From positions 52,518,621 to 52,582,620 of the forward strand of contig CM045993.1 in assembly GCA_025175895.1 (NCBI GenBank): 64,000 bases of DNA, read 5' to 3'. The stretch comes from Wurfbainia villosa (Eukaryota; Streptophyta; Magnoliopsida; Zingiberales; Zingiberaceae). The notes beneath the pieces were generated by a model. That model did not search any database, was not told where the DNA came from, and saw only the letters and a program-made list of their open reading frames with translations. The translations under genes were made by a program, and so were the position numbers. This document shows, piece by piece, positions 22,364 to 33,954 of this stretch (its first letter is position 1; each line of letters begins with the position of its first letter).

Positions 22364-23259
22364 ATCTTGATCATGGAGACTTATGCTTTGACATCTTAAG
22401 CAAACATCTCTAAGGAGATGTGGACCCGAGATGATTGGGTATAAGTCGAAGTGATCGAAGGTGTTTGAATAGCCTATAAAGGATTCACCACTCCTTGCGA
22501 GGAGAAGTATACCCATGGTCTCTCGTCGGATTGTTACTAAAGTCTTTGGCCAAAGCATTACATGTTTAGAGTAAGGTACTCTTCGATACATGTGCAGTAA
22601 CTAGAATCCATAGGATGAGGAAATGATACTTGGGCTAGGTGTGACGTAGTCAGCCTAGTGGGGACTGACACTATAGACCATGTCCTGAACCAAGTGATTA
22701 TAAGATGAGTGAAGGGAATGGGGCACGATTCATTCGAGCTGCTGAAAAGTTTCAGAAATAGTTCTGGATCAACCGTTGATCTTTTTGGTTAATTGGGGAT
22801 CATGATGTACTACTAGGTGCCACTCATGATCGTTCTATAATTAATGGTTAATTATAGACGACCAACATAAACCGAGAACCTATTTGGTCACACGCACAAC
22901 GAGCGTAATCCGAAGGATTTAAAACGAGCTTGAGAATGGGATTCTCAGACCGAGAGAAACTAGGTTTGGTTGGACCAAACAAGAAGCGAGCATGAAATCG
23001 TTTCAGTCGCAATGGAAGCGTGGATGGGCCGTGTCTTATGAAGACATAATGGATGAACCAAAATGGTTTGGTTCTAATCCAATGGAGGAGAATAAACCAA
23101 AGGGTTTGGTTTATTTTAAACGAATGAACCAAAAGTTGGTTCGGTTCGTTTTAACTTAAAATAAACTATTATGGTTTGGTTTATTTTAACTTATATTAAT
23201 GGAGCGGGTTAACGGGCCTCATGGTTATGATCCAATAACCATTAAGAGAATTAGTTCTC

Positions 23260-23267
23260 TATAAAAG
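23260..23267 (+). promoter_or_regulatory. TATA box of R4 5' LTR
   Basis: TATAAAAG, with CCAAT about 28 bp upstream. The same box is in the 3' LTR near 30610. Confidence 0.72.
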
Positions 23268-23516
23268 AGGGCTTAAGGGATTGTTTAAGCTCTAATCCGA
23301 AAACCCTAGCTAGAGTTGCCGCCCACCCCATTGAAGGAGTCGGCGCCAACTCCATTGCCGCCGCCCACCTCTTCCAACCGGTGTCCAGAAGGAGCCTTCC
23401 TTCCCCCTCACCGGCGTCGAGCTGCTGCCGGTTGGTGCTCCGGTGATCTCCCTTGGGTTCGGCGATAAGGTGAGCACTTGGCTTCCCTTTGTTGGCCGGC
23501 GCCTACTCCTCCACCA

Positions 23517-23750
23517 AAGCTGTCTAGTTTTCTGGACAACTTATTTCCCTCTCGTTGGAGCGTCGTTTGGACGACGATTGGAGCTCCGACAGTGCCTAAC
23601 TTACCGGGGATTCGATCTCCGGTAATCCTCATAGGTGGAGGACGAAGGATTCGTCAAACGGTTGACGAATACCTCTCCGGAGAAGCGAGTTTTGAGGACT
23701 CGTCTTTGGATCCGAATTTGGATTCGGATCGTGATCCTCTCTCGATCACG
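23517..23750 (+). other. Hairpin chain in R4 5' LTR
   Basis: Same order as R1. 23517-23542 has 11-bp arms around TTTT, weakened here by one wobble and one mismatch. 23649-23670 has 9-bp arms ATTCGTCAA around ACGG. 23709-23730 has 9-bp arms GATCCGAAT around TTGG. 23730-23750 has 7-bp arms CGTGATC around CTCTCTC. They lie downstream of the TATA box and so in the transcript. Confidence 0.82.
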
Positions 23751-24092
23751 TCATCTTCAACACGAGGCTAGTAACCTATACGAAGATGAAGCTCGTGACT
23801 TAGCGAAGTCATCCCGAAGATACTCGGCGTGGATACAGATAGAGACGATTCTAGCGAGGATCATTCCGGTTGATGCCTTTCCCGCTACACGTGATACGGA
23901 AGGTATACGTAGTTAAATTTCCTTTATTGCAAAATTTAAATTTATGGTTATGTCTTCACATGTTTTACTATGCATGCGTGTGATGTGTGTGTTGTAATAA
24001 ATGTAGATTTATTATTTTTATTTCTTCCGCTGTGCACATGTTTACGAAACATGTTCGAACACACACTCGCCGCGGTGCCGGAAACCCAACAG

Positions 24093-24106
24093 TGGTATCA
24101 GAGCCC
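24093..24106 (+). promoter_or_regulatory. R4 primer binding site
   Basis: TGGTATCAGAGCCC, one base after the LTR. Confidence 0.95.
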
Positions 24107-25364
24107 AGGTTGTATTTCGACATAATCGTAAAATTGTTTTGCGATAGTCATAATGATATTTCTGGAAATTTTCTACTTTTATAAAGTTAGAAGTATTTAT
24201 GGAAATATTTCAATTTTGGAAAGTCTAGAAGTATTTATGGATATCTTCCACTTTTGGAAAGTTGGAAGTATTTATGGAAATTGATATTTTCCATAAAAAA
24301 ATATTTGATTAGATTTTGGAAATTTGTTTCCTAATTTAATCATGATTTGATTTGGGAAATCAAATCTTAAAAATATTTTATTTCCATAAGTAGTTTTGAA
24401 GATTTAGGAAATTGATTTTCCTTAATCAAATATTTCCACAAATAAAATATGTGATTAGATTTGGAAATTTGTTTCCTAATTTAATCATGATTTGATTTGG
24501 AGAACCAAATCTTAAACATATTTTATTTCCATAAATAGTTATGACATATAAGGAAATTATGTACATGACATAATTGTATGACATGTAATTGCATTAGATG
24601 CATATCATAATGCCATGCGTGTCGTGACATGTAGATGTATGCCATGTATGCCATGCCATGTAGATAATAGTTATTTGCATGCAAAGAGGATGAGACATAA
24701 AACCCTTAAACAATATATTAAAGCCTACACCTTCCATTAATATGGTTAGAACCAGAGTTTCGTTTCTTGTTTGGGTTGTTGGACTCTCTCCAAACCCGGC
24801 TCGAACCCGAACATGTTCAAACCATGGAATAGTTTAATACTAATATGGTAAGAGTCAGAGGTCAATCGTTAGCTTTGGTTGTTGGACTCTCTCCAAGCTG
24901 GGCTAATTGGTTGAATGCGCTCTAACCATATTAAAGCTATTTCTCGATTAATGGGTTGACTTTAACCTGGAACATCGGCTTGTTGGACTCTCTCCAAGGT
25001 CGATGTAAAGGGAGCTGAAGTTGGGTGCTATGCATATGATGCATACTTGTTAATGTGTTAACAACCCGATGTATGTGTGAACATTCAATTAGTTGATAGC
25101 ACATTGTGATAGTTGCATATACGTGATATACAATCGGTATAGTTGATACTTACCGTCGTAGTTATGAATGGCTTGTTGGACTCTCTCTAAGGTTCTTCAT
25201 ATCTATAATGGATATCAGCCCATTCGGAGATGGACCTACGATCTCCCAAAGTGATTTTGGGGTTTTTGAAATTCGAAAAATGAATGGGATTTATAAATGT
25301 ATATTGATGCATTTTAAAAATCATTTTCTCATATATGCTCATTTTGTATTTCTAGGTCAATCGA
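24107..25364 (+). other. R4 untranslated leader with repeated boxes
   Basis: No gene. It holds the AT-rich repeats (24170-24530), a CATGACATA-type simple region (about 24550-24670), and four boxes TTGTTGGACTCTCTCCAAG at 24776, 24879, 24980 and 25173. The leader ends just before the gag start. Confidence 0.82.
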
Positions 25365-27480
25365 TTGATCATGATGTCTTTGAATTTGCGCACTATTTTG
25401 GATTCAAACAAACTGACTGGGCCTAACTTTCTGGACTGGCTTAGAAACCTGAGAATTGTTCTCAAGGCGGAAAAGCTAGCATATGTCCTTGAAGAGCCTC
25501 TTCCCAACCGTCCTAAGGACGATGCAACTCCAGACCAAATGTTGGTCTATCAGAAGCATGTGGCAGATTCTGAGCTGGCGAGTTGCATCATGCTAGCGGC
25601 GATGGTACCTGAGCTGCAAAAGCAGCATGAGCATATGGATGCTAATACTATGGTCTTCCATCTTCATGAGTTGTTCGATGAGCAAGCGAGATCCGAAAGG
25701 TTCGAGGTCTCTAGGCTCCTCTTCACCACGAAGATGCAAGAAGGTTCGTCTGTAGTGCAGTTTGTGCTAAAGATGAACGGGTACATCGAGCGGCTAGCCA
25801 CCCTCGGGTTTGTGATGGATCATGAGTTAAGTATTGACTTAATTCTGCATTGTTTGCCCAAGAGTTTCTCACAATTTGTGATGAACTATCGGATGAACAA
25901 ATTAGAATCCACTATTCCCGAGCTCCTCAATATGCTGAAGACTGTGGAGCCTTCTGTGAAGCATGAGGAGAAGGCGGTTCTGTTAGTTGATTCCTCAAGG
26001 AAAGGTTCTAAGAGGAAGGCAAAAGAACAGAAGAAAGGGAAGAACAAAAAGGCAAAGAAGGCAGAACCAGCGCAAAAGGGCACTTGCCATCACTGTGGCA
26101 AGGAAGGCCACTGGCGAAGAAACTGCAAGATTTATCTTGAGTCCATGAAGAAGAAGAAGTCATCCGATGCCCCATCCTCTTCAGGTATCTTCGTTATTGA
26201 TTGTCATTCTATTTCCTTAGATACTTGGGTATTGGATACTGGGTGTGGCTCACATATATGTAAAGACATACAGGGGCTAAGGAATAGAAGAAGACTCGTC
26301 AGAGGGGAGTCAAATTTGCGAGTTGGCAATGGAGTAAAAGTTGCTGCGGTCGCCATCGGAACTTATTTGCTGAAGCTCCCTAGTGGACTAGTCTTGGAAC
26401 TGGACAATTACTATTATGTTCCTTCTCTAATAAAGAACATCATTTCTATTTCTTGTTTAAATAGAAATGGGTACCATTTGACTTTTAGTAACAATTGTTG
26501 TTACATAACTTTGAATGGAGTTCTTTATGGGACAGGAACTTTAAGCAATGGTATTTATACGTTGGATGTATCCAGTGACGTTTTCAATATCGAAGCGAGC
26601 AACAAGCTTGCTCGAAAGGATAATCAATTAGACTCCTATATGTGGCATTGTCGTCTTGGCCATGTAAGCAAGAAATGCATGTCCGAATTACACCGATGTG
26701 GAATTCTGGAATCGTTTGAATTGGATTCATACGATACATGCGAATCATGCTTAAAAGACAAGATGACTAAGTTACCTTTTACAGGAAAAGGTGAACGAGT
26801 TGGAGAGTTACTAGGTCTAATACATACTGATGTATGTGGACCTATGTCAACTCGAGCTTTAGGAGGCTATAGCTACTTCATTACCTTCACCGATGATCAC
26901 TCATGGTTTGGGTATGTGTTCTTGATGAAACACAAGTCTGAAGCCTTTGAAAGGTTCAAAGAATTCAAAAATGAAGTAGAGAAACAACATGACAAGAGTA
27001 TTAAAATACTTCGACCGGATCGAGGTGGGGAATACTTAAGTCAAGAGTTTCTTGATTATTTAAGAGACAATGGCATATTGTCTCAATGGACTCCGCCATA
27101 TACACCATAGCATAATGGTGTATCTGAGAGGCGTAACCGGACCTTGTTGGACATGGTCAGGTCAATGATGAATCATGCGAATCTTCCCAAGTCCTTTTGG
27201 GGCTATGCACTTGAGACAACTGTTTACTTGTTAAATAGAATGCCAACCAAGGTAGTCTCTACTACTCCATATGAGATATTAAATAGTAAGAAACCTCATG
27301 TATCTTACTTAAAGATATGAGGTTGTCCTGCTTATGTGAAGCGGACTATATCAGACAAATTGGATGCTAAGTCTGATAAATGTCTATTTATTAGATACCC
27401 TAAGGAAACAAGGGGTTACCAATTCTATCATCCTGTAGAACAAAAGGTGTTTGTTTCAAGGCATGCTGGTTTCTAGAGAA
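25365..27480 (+). pseudogene. R4 gag-protease-integrase
   Basis: The start at 25365 (MIMMSLNLRT) is shared with R1. The first 581 codons are open: copia gag core (about 10-190), basic linker (212-238), zinc knuckle CHHCGKEGHWRRNC (241-254, intact), protease DTG (291-293, in LDTGCGSH), and integrase zinc finger with H428, H433, C459 and C462. The first catalytic acid is D489 (HTDVCGP) and the second lies in PDRGGEY, where serine has become proline. A TAG at 27108-27110 replaces glutamine in TPQQNGV. The same frame continues with the catalytic glutamate (SERRNRT), then a TGA near 27318 (IWGCP region) and a frameshift near 27470. Confidence 0.92.
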
Positions 27481-29215
27481 AGAGTTTCTCTTGCAAGAAA
27501 ATAGTGGGAGTGTCGTCGAGCTTGAGGAGGCTCGAGAGACTCAAATAGACATTGATGAGATACCTAGTGAAGCACAACAGCCGACAACTCATAGTGATGA
27601 GCAATCGGCTGGACCTAGTGTAACACCACATCTTCGTAGATCTGGTAGAACACGCAATATTCCTGAGAGATATGGATTTCTCGTAAGTGAATCGGACGAC
27701 GTGTTACTCATTGATGATGAGGAGCCTACCAGTTATGAAGAAGTGCTGACAAGTTCAGAAAGGGATAAGTGGCTTGGTGCCATGAAGTCGGAAATGGATT
27801 CCATGTATGAAAACCAAGTTTGGAACTTGGTTGACCCACCAGAAGGCATAAAGCCTATAGGGTGCAAGTGGGTTTTCAAGAAGAAAACCGACATGGATGG
27901 TAATGTGATTACCTATAAGGCTAGATTGGTGGTGAAAGGATATCGTCAAAAGTAAGGTGTTGATTATGACAAAACCTATTCGCCTGTAGCTATGCTTAAA
28001 TCCATTCAGATGCTCCTGGCCATAGTGGCAGATTATGAATATGAGATATGGCAGAAAGATGTAAAAATAGCTTTCCTTAATGGAAACCTGCTCGAGGACG
28101 TGTATATGATACAACCTGAGGGTTTCACATCGGTTGATAAAACCAAGGTATGCAAATTGCGACGGTCCATATATGGATTGAAGCAAGCATCTAGGAGATG
28201 GAATATCCGTTTTGATGAGACAATCAAAAAGTTTGATTTCTCATAAAATCCAGACGAACCTTGTGTGTACAAGAAGGTTAGTGGGAGTGCAGTCGTGTTC
28301 CTAGTATTGTATGTCGATGACATATTACTTATAGGAAACGATGTTTCAATCTTACAGTCAGTTAAGGTTTTGTTATCCAAGACATTCTCCATGAAAGACC
28401 TGGGAGAAGCAACCTACATCCTCGGGATTAAGATCTATAGAGATAGATCGAAACGGTTGCTTGGTCTTTCGCAGTCTACATATATAGACCGAGTGCTAAA
28501 GAGGTTTAGCATGTCGGAATCCAAGAAAGGTTTTCTACCCATCAGGCATGGGATACACCTTTCGAAGTCTATGTGTCCGCGCACAGAAGACGAGAGGATT
28601 TACATGAGTAAGATTCCCTAAGCATCCGCAATAGGATCTATCATGTATGCTATGTTATGTACGAGGCCTGATGTATCGTATGCTCTGAGTGTCATGAGCA
28701 GATACCAGTCTGATCCAGGAATGGATCATTGGGTGGCTGTTAAGAAGATCTTTAAGTACTTAAGAAGAACTAAGGATGTGTTCCTAATATATGGAGAAGG
28801 GTACATGGTGATACGTGGATATACGGATGCCAGCTCCAGACAGACAAGGATGATTCCATGTCTCAGTCTGGGTATGTATTCACCTAGAATGGAGGCGCAA
28901 TAAGTTGGAAAGGTTCCAAGCTTGACACTATAGCGGCTTCTGCCACTAAGGAAAAAAACATTGCAGCTTTGGAAGCAGCAAAGGAAGCGATTTGGATCAA
29001 GAAGTTCATCTCTGAACTTGATGTGGTCTCATCAATGATCCAAACATGTGCTTCGCCGCTATCATCTTATCAGAGAGATCATTAGTAGGAATGAAATACA
29101 AATCGAGAAAATTTCCACTGAAAGGAACTTAGCGGATCCTTTGACTAAAGCATTACCTCAAAGTAAGTTTGAGGGTCATGTTAGTGCTTATGGTATTGGA
29201 TACCGTAGCGATTGG
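27481..29215 (+). pseudogene. R4 reverse transcriptase-RNase H
   Basis: RT begins in the frame 27491-27955 with the RRSGRTRNIPERYGF linker, NQVWNLVDPPEG and KWVFKKKTDMDGN. A TAA follows at 27953-27955. The frame resumes with MLKSIQMLLAIV, IAFLNGNLLEDVYM and KLRRSIYGLKQASRRW to a TAA at 28244-28246. It resumes again with catalytic YVDD (LVLYVDDILLIGND, about 28300-28330) to a TAA near 28621 (IPYASAIGS region). RNase H (GYTDASSRQT, 28800 onward) is frame-shifted. The tail ADPLTKALPQ is readable near 29130-29160. There are at least three nonsense changes here besides indels. A 143-codon frame on the other strand (27755-28186) is only antisense to RT. Confidence 0.9.
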
Positions 29216-29224
29216 CATTAGGCT

Positions 29225-29235
29225 AAGTGGGAGTC
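29225..29235 (+). promoter_or_regulatory. R4 polypurine tract
   Basis: AAGTGGGAGTC directly before the 3' LTR. Confidence 0.87.
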
Positions 29236-31437
29236 TGTTAGTAATATATGAGAGATGTCCTAAGGCAAACGCCTTATGAACCATTTATATGATAAATGAA
29301 GATTCACTATTTGAGTATACATGTTTCATGTATTTGATTGGATCTTAAACTCATTTACTGAATTTCCACGATACGATTCACAGCATGAGAGAATTTGTGA
29401 TTGGATCACAACTAGTGAGTATCTCTACATGTGTAATTGTGATGTATCCGAATTATCCCTAGTCGATGAGTTGATGGATTTGGACACCATCAATTCTGTC
29501 GAGACTAGCATGAGGTATACTCCTTGGTGTATCCAAGCAGCTGATTTTCACTGGCTGGAGACATTGTGATGTCCGGAGTTAATCGTGGATGCTAGTTATG
29601 GTAACTAGTTCATTGGAGTGACTAGCCGTAAGACTTCATATGGTTCTCTGCATATATATATGTCAATGAAGTTCTTACTGTAGCTTAAGTGCGATGTTCC
29701 TTTGACTTGCGGTATTCAAGTCATCTTGATCATGGAGACTTATGCTTTGACATCTTAAGCAAACATCTCTAAGGAGATGTGGACCCGGGATGATTGGGTA
29801 TAAGTCGAAGTGATCGAAATAGTTTATAAAGGATTCACCACTCCTTGCGAGGAGAAGTATACCCATGGCCTCTCGTCGGATTGTTACTAAAGTCTTTGGA
29901 CAAAGCATTACATGTTTAGAGTAAGGTACTCTTCGATACATGTGCAATAACTAGAATCCGTAGGACAAGGAAATGATACTTGGGCTAGGTGTGACGTAGT
30001 CAGCCTAGTGAGGACTGACACTATAGACCATGTCCTGAACCAAGTGGGTATAAGATGAGTGAAGGGAATGGGGCATGATTCATTCGAGCTGCTGAAGGGT
30101 TTCAGAAATAGTTCTGGATCAACCGTTGATCTTTTCGGTTAATTGAGGATCATGATGTACTACTAGGTGCCACTCATGATCGTTCTATAATTAATAGTTA
30201 ATTATAGACGGCCAACATAAACCGAGAACCTATTTGGTCACACGCAAAACGAGCGTAATCCGAAGGATTTAAAACGAGCTTATGAATGGGATTCTCAGAC
30301 CGAGAGAAACTAGGTTTGGTTGGACCAAACAAGAAGCGAGCATGAAATCGTTTCAGTCGCAATGGAAGCGTGGATGGGCCGTGTCTTATGAAGACATAAT
30401 GGATGAACCAAAATGGTTTGGTTCTAATCCAATGGAGGAGAATAAATCAAAGGGTTTGGTTTATTTTAAACGAATGAACCAAAAGTTGGTTCGGTTCGTT
30501 TTAACTTAAAATTAACCATCATGGTTTGGTTTATTTTAACTTATATTAATGGAGCGGGTTAACGGGCTTCATGGTTATGATCCAATAACCATTAAGAGAA
30601 TTAGTTCTCTATAAAAGAGGGCTTAAGGGATTGTTTAAGCTCTAATCCAAAAACCCTAGCTAGAGTTGCCGCCCACCCCATTGAAGGAGTCGGCGCCAAC
30701 TCCATTGCCGCCGCCCACCTCTTCCAACCGGCATCCAGAAGGAGCCTTCCTTCCCCCTCACCGGTGTCGAGCTGCTGCCGGTTGGTGCTCCGGTGATCTC
30801 CCTTGGGTTCGGCGATAAGGTGAGCACTTGGTTTCCCTTTGTTGGCCGGTGCCTACTCCTCCACCAAAGCTGTCCAGTTTTCTGGACAGCTTGTTTCCCT
30901 CTCGTCGGAGCGTCGTTTGGACGACGTTTGGAGCTCCGATAGTGCCTAACTTACAAAGGATTCGATCTCCGGTAATCCTCATAGGTGGAGGATGAAGGAT
31001 TCGTCAAACGGTTGACGAATACCTCTCCGGAGAAGCGAGTTTTGAGGACTCGTCTTTGGATCCGAATTTGGATTCGGATCGTGATCCTCTCTCGATCACG
31101 TCATCTTCAACATGAGGCTAGTAACCTATACGAAGATGAAGCTCGTGACTTAGCAAAGTCATCCCGATGATACTCGGTGTGGATACGGATAGAGACGATT
31201 CTAGCGAGGATCGTTCCGGTTGATGCCGTTCCCGCTACACGTGATACGGAAGGTATACGTAGTTAAATTTCCTTTATTGCAAAATTTAAATTTACGGTAA
31301 TGTCTACACATATTGTACTATGCATGCGTGTGATGTGTGTGTTGTAATAAATGTAGATTTATTACTTTTATTTCTTTCACTGTGCACATGTTTACGAAAC
31401 ATGTTCGAATACACACTCGCCATGTGCCGGTCGAACA
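29236..31437 (+). repeat. R4 3' LTR (2202 bp)
   Basis: Starts TGTTAGTAATATATGAGAG. The last 20 bases are diverged (CCGGTCGAACA instead of CCGGAAACCCAACA), but the length equals S2 and S3 exactly. The TATA box is near 30610. The hairpin with AAGCTGTCCAG arms around TTTT at about 30873-30898 is perfect. Confidence 0.88.
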
Positions 31438-33954
31438 AACTGTATCGGGAGCCCAGTGAGTCAGACTGGCGCAATACGTAGGCAAATCACTAACGAACTC
31501 CTCCTCATTAGAGGTAGAAGTTAATCGAATACACAATAAAGCTTGAGGTAGAGGGACACTCCCCCTCTCCTTGTTGCAATAAAAGCTCGTAGAATAGAAA
31601 GTAAATACAAGAGTTAATGGAAGACTTAAAAGACTTTTACCGACGACCAGATGGATGGAGGCTTGAGCTTGTGTCGTCGTCGTTTCTGTAGCACTTTGTC
31701 ATCGTGGAGTCGTTGGAGTGTCGACACGTTATGGAGGCTTTAGGGCACTTTTGAATTAATGAAAAACCTTTAGAGAAGCCCTCCTTTTATAGTTTTTGAG
31801 CCCCTCATCGAGTGGATCTTCATCCAATCAAAACTAGACACAAAGCCCCTTGGAATGAGGTTATAAAGGTTGACTCCTCGAAGATGATCCTTGACCATCA
31901 GTCGATTGATGGCCATTATCAGTCGACTGATGGAAGCGTCAGTTGAGTCGCAACCCTCAGCAGTCAACTAATGAAGGCAGTCGAGTGGCTCTTCTGTGCA
32001 GTTGACTGATGCTTGCTGAATGTTGAGTTTTCGGCACCGCGGCGAGTGTGTGTTCGAACATGTTTCGTAAACATGTGCACAGTGGAACAAATAAAAAGTA
32101 ATAAATCTAATTTATTATACCACACACACTACACGCAAGCATAGTACAACATGTGTAGACATAACCGTAGTTTCAAATTTTGTAATAAAAGGAAATTATT
32201 CTACGTATACCTGACGTATCATGTGTAGCGGGAAAGGCATCAACCGGAGCGAATCTCGCTAGAATCGCCTCTATCCGTATCCACGTCGAGTATCGTCGAG
32301 ATGACTTCACAAAGTAATGAGCCTTGTCTTCTTACGAGTCACTGGCCTCGTGTCGAAGACGATGTGGTCGAGAGAAGATTACAATCCGAATCAAAATTCG
32401 GATTCAAAAATGAGTCCCCAAAACTCGCTTCTCCGGAGAGGTATTCGTCAACCGTTTGACGAATCCTTCGTTCTCCACCAATGAGGATTACCGGAGATCG
32501 AATCCCTGGCAAGGTTACCACTGTCGGAGCTCCAAACGTCGCCCAAACGACGCTCCGACACGAAGGAAACAAGCTGTCCAGAAAACTGGACAGCTTTGTG
32601 GAGGATGTTGCGCCGTCAAATAAGGAAAGCTAGGTGCTCACTTTGTCTCCGGAGCCAAGGAAGATCACCGGAGGGTTGCCGGAGGATCAGCGGTAGGAGC
32701 TTGGAGGCCGGCATAAGGCTGGGCGGCAACTAAGGTTGGGCGGCACAATGAGAAGAGAGGGAAGGGGGGCGGCAACTTCATTAGGGTTAGGGCTTTCTCA
32801 AAACCCTTAAGCACTATTTTATAGAGAACAAATTCTCCTAATGGTTATTGGTTCATAAACAAAAATCTGTTAACCCGCTCCATTAATTTAACTTAAAATA
32901 AACCAAACTGATTTGGTCTATTTTAAGTTAAAATGAACCGAACCAACTTTGGTTCATTCGTTTAAAACAAACTAAACCCTTTTGGTTTATTCATCACCAT
33001 TGGATTAGAACCAAACCAATTTGATTCATCCATTATGTCTTCGTAAGACACGACCCATCCACGCTTCCATTGCGACTGAAACAATTTCATGCTCGCTACA
33101 TGTTTGGTCCAACCAGACCTAGTTTATCTCGGTCTGAGAATCTCATTCTCAAGCTCGTTTTAAATCCTTCGGATTACGCTCGTTGTGCGTGTGACCAAAT
33201 AGGTTCTCGGTTTATGTTGGCGGTCTATAATTAACCATTAATTATAGAATGATCATGAGTGGCACCTAGTAGTACATCATGATCCCCAATTAACCGAAAA
33301 GATCAACGGTTGATCCGGAACTATTTCTGAAACCCTTTAGCAGCTATAATAAATCATGCCCCATTTCCTTCACGCATCTTATACCCACTTGGTTCAGGAC
33401 ATGGTCTATAGTGTCAGTCCCCACTAGATTGACTACGTCACACATAACCCAAGTATTATTTCCTCGTCCTACGAATTCTAGTTACTGCACATGTATCGAA
33501 GAGTACCTTACTCTAAACATGTAATGCTTTGGCCAAAGACTTTAGTAACAATCTGACGAGTGGCCATGGGTATACATCTCCTCGCAAGGAGTGGTGAATC
33601 CTTTATAGGCTATTCAAACACCTTCGATCACTTCGACTTATTCCCAATCATCCTGGGTCCACATCTCCTCAGAGATGCTTGCTTAAGATGTTAAAGCATA
33701 AGTCTTCATGATCAAGATGAATTGAATACCGTAAGTCAAAGGAACATCACACTTAAGCTGCCGTAAGAACTTCATTGACGTATCTATATATATGTAGAGA
33801 ACCATATGAAGTCTTACAGCTGGTCACTCCAATGAACTAGTTACCATAACTAGCATCCACGATTAACTCCGGACATCACAATGTCTCCAGCTAGTGAGAA
33901 TCAGCTGCTTGGATACACCAAGGAGTATACCTCGTGCTAGTCTCGACAGAATTG

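Larger units (their letters stand above)
22364..24091 (+). repeat. R4 5' LTR, right-hand part
   Basis: Continues the 29-bp piece 13552-13580 across R3 and ends GAAACCCAACA before the primer binding site. Compared with the 3' LTR, the first 463 bp (equal to 29236-29698) are missing to the left of R2. An open frame on the opposite strand in this stretch (22848-23132) is an LTR by-product. Confidence 0.9.
13552..31437 (+). mobile_element. R4: Ty1/copia LTR retrotransposon, family I, split by R3
   Basis: The pieces are 13552-13580 and 22364-24091 (5' LTR, lacking its first 463 bp or so), 24092-29235 (internal), and 29236-31437 (complete 3' LTR). R3 sits inside the 5' LTR. Read in order, the pieces give primer binding site, leader, gag, protease, integrase, RT, RNase H and polypurine tract. 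The 3' end abuts diverged R5 3' LTR sequence, so R4 inserted into R5. Several in-frame stops make it non-autonomous. Confidence 0.9.

Noticed and set aside
27755..28186. 143-codon minus-strand frame
   Set aside because: Exactly antisense to the R4 RT domain. The plus strand has clear RT motifs.
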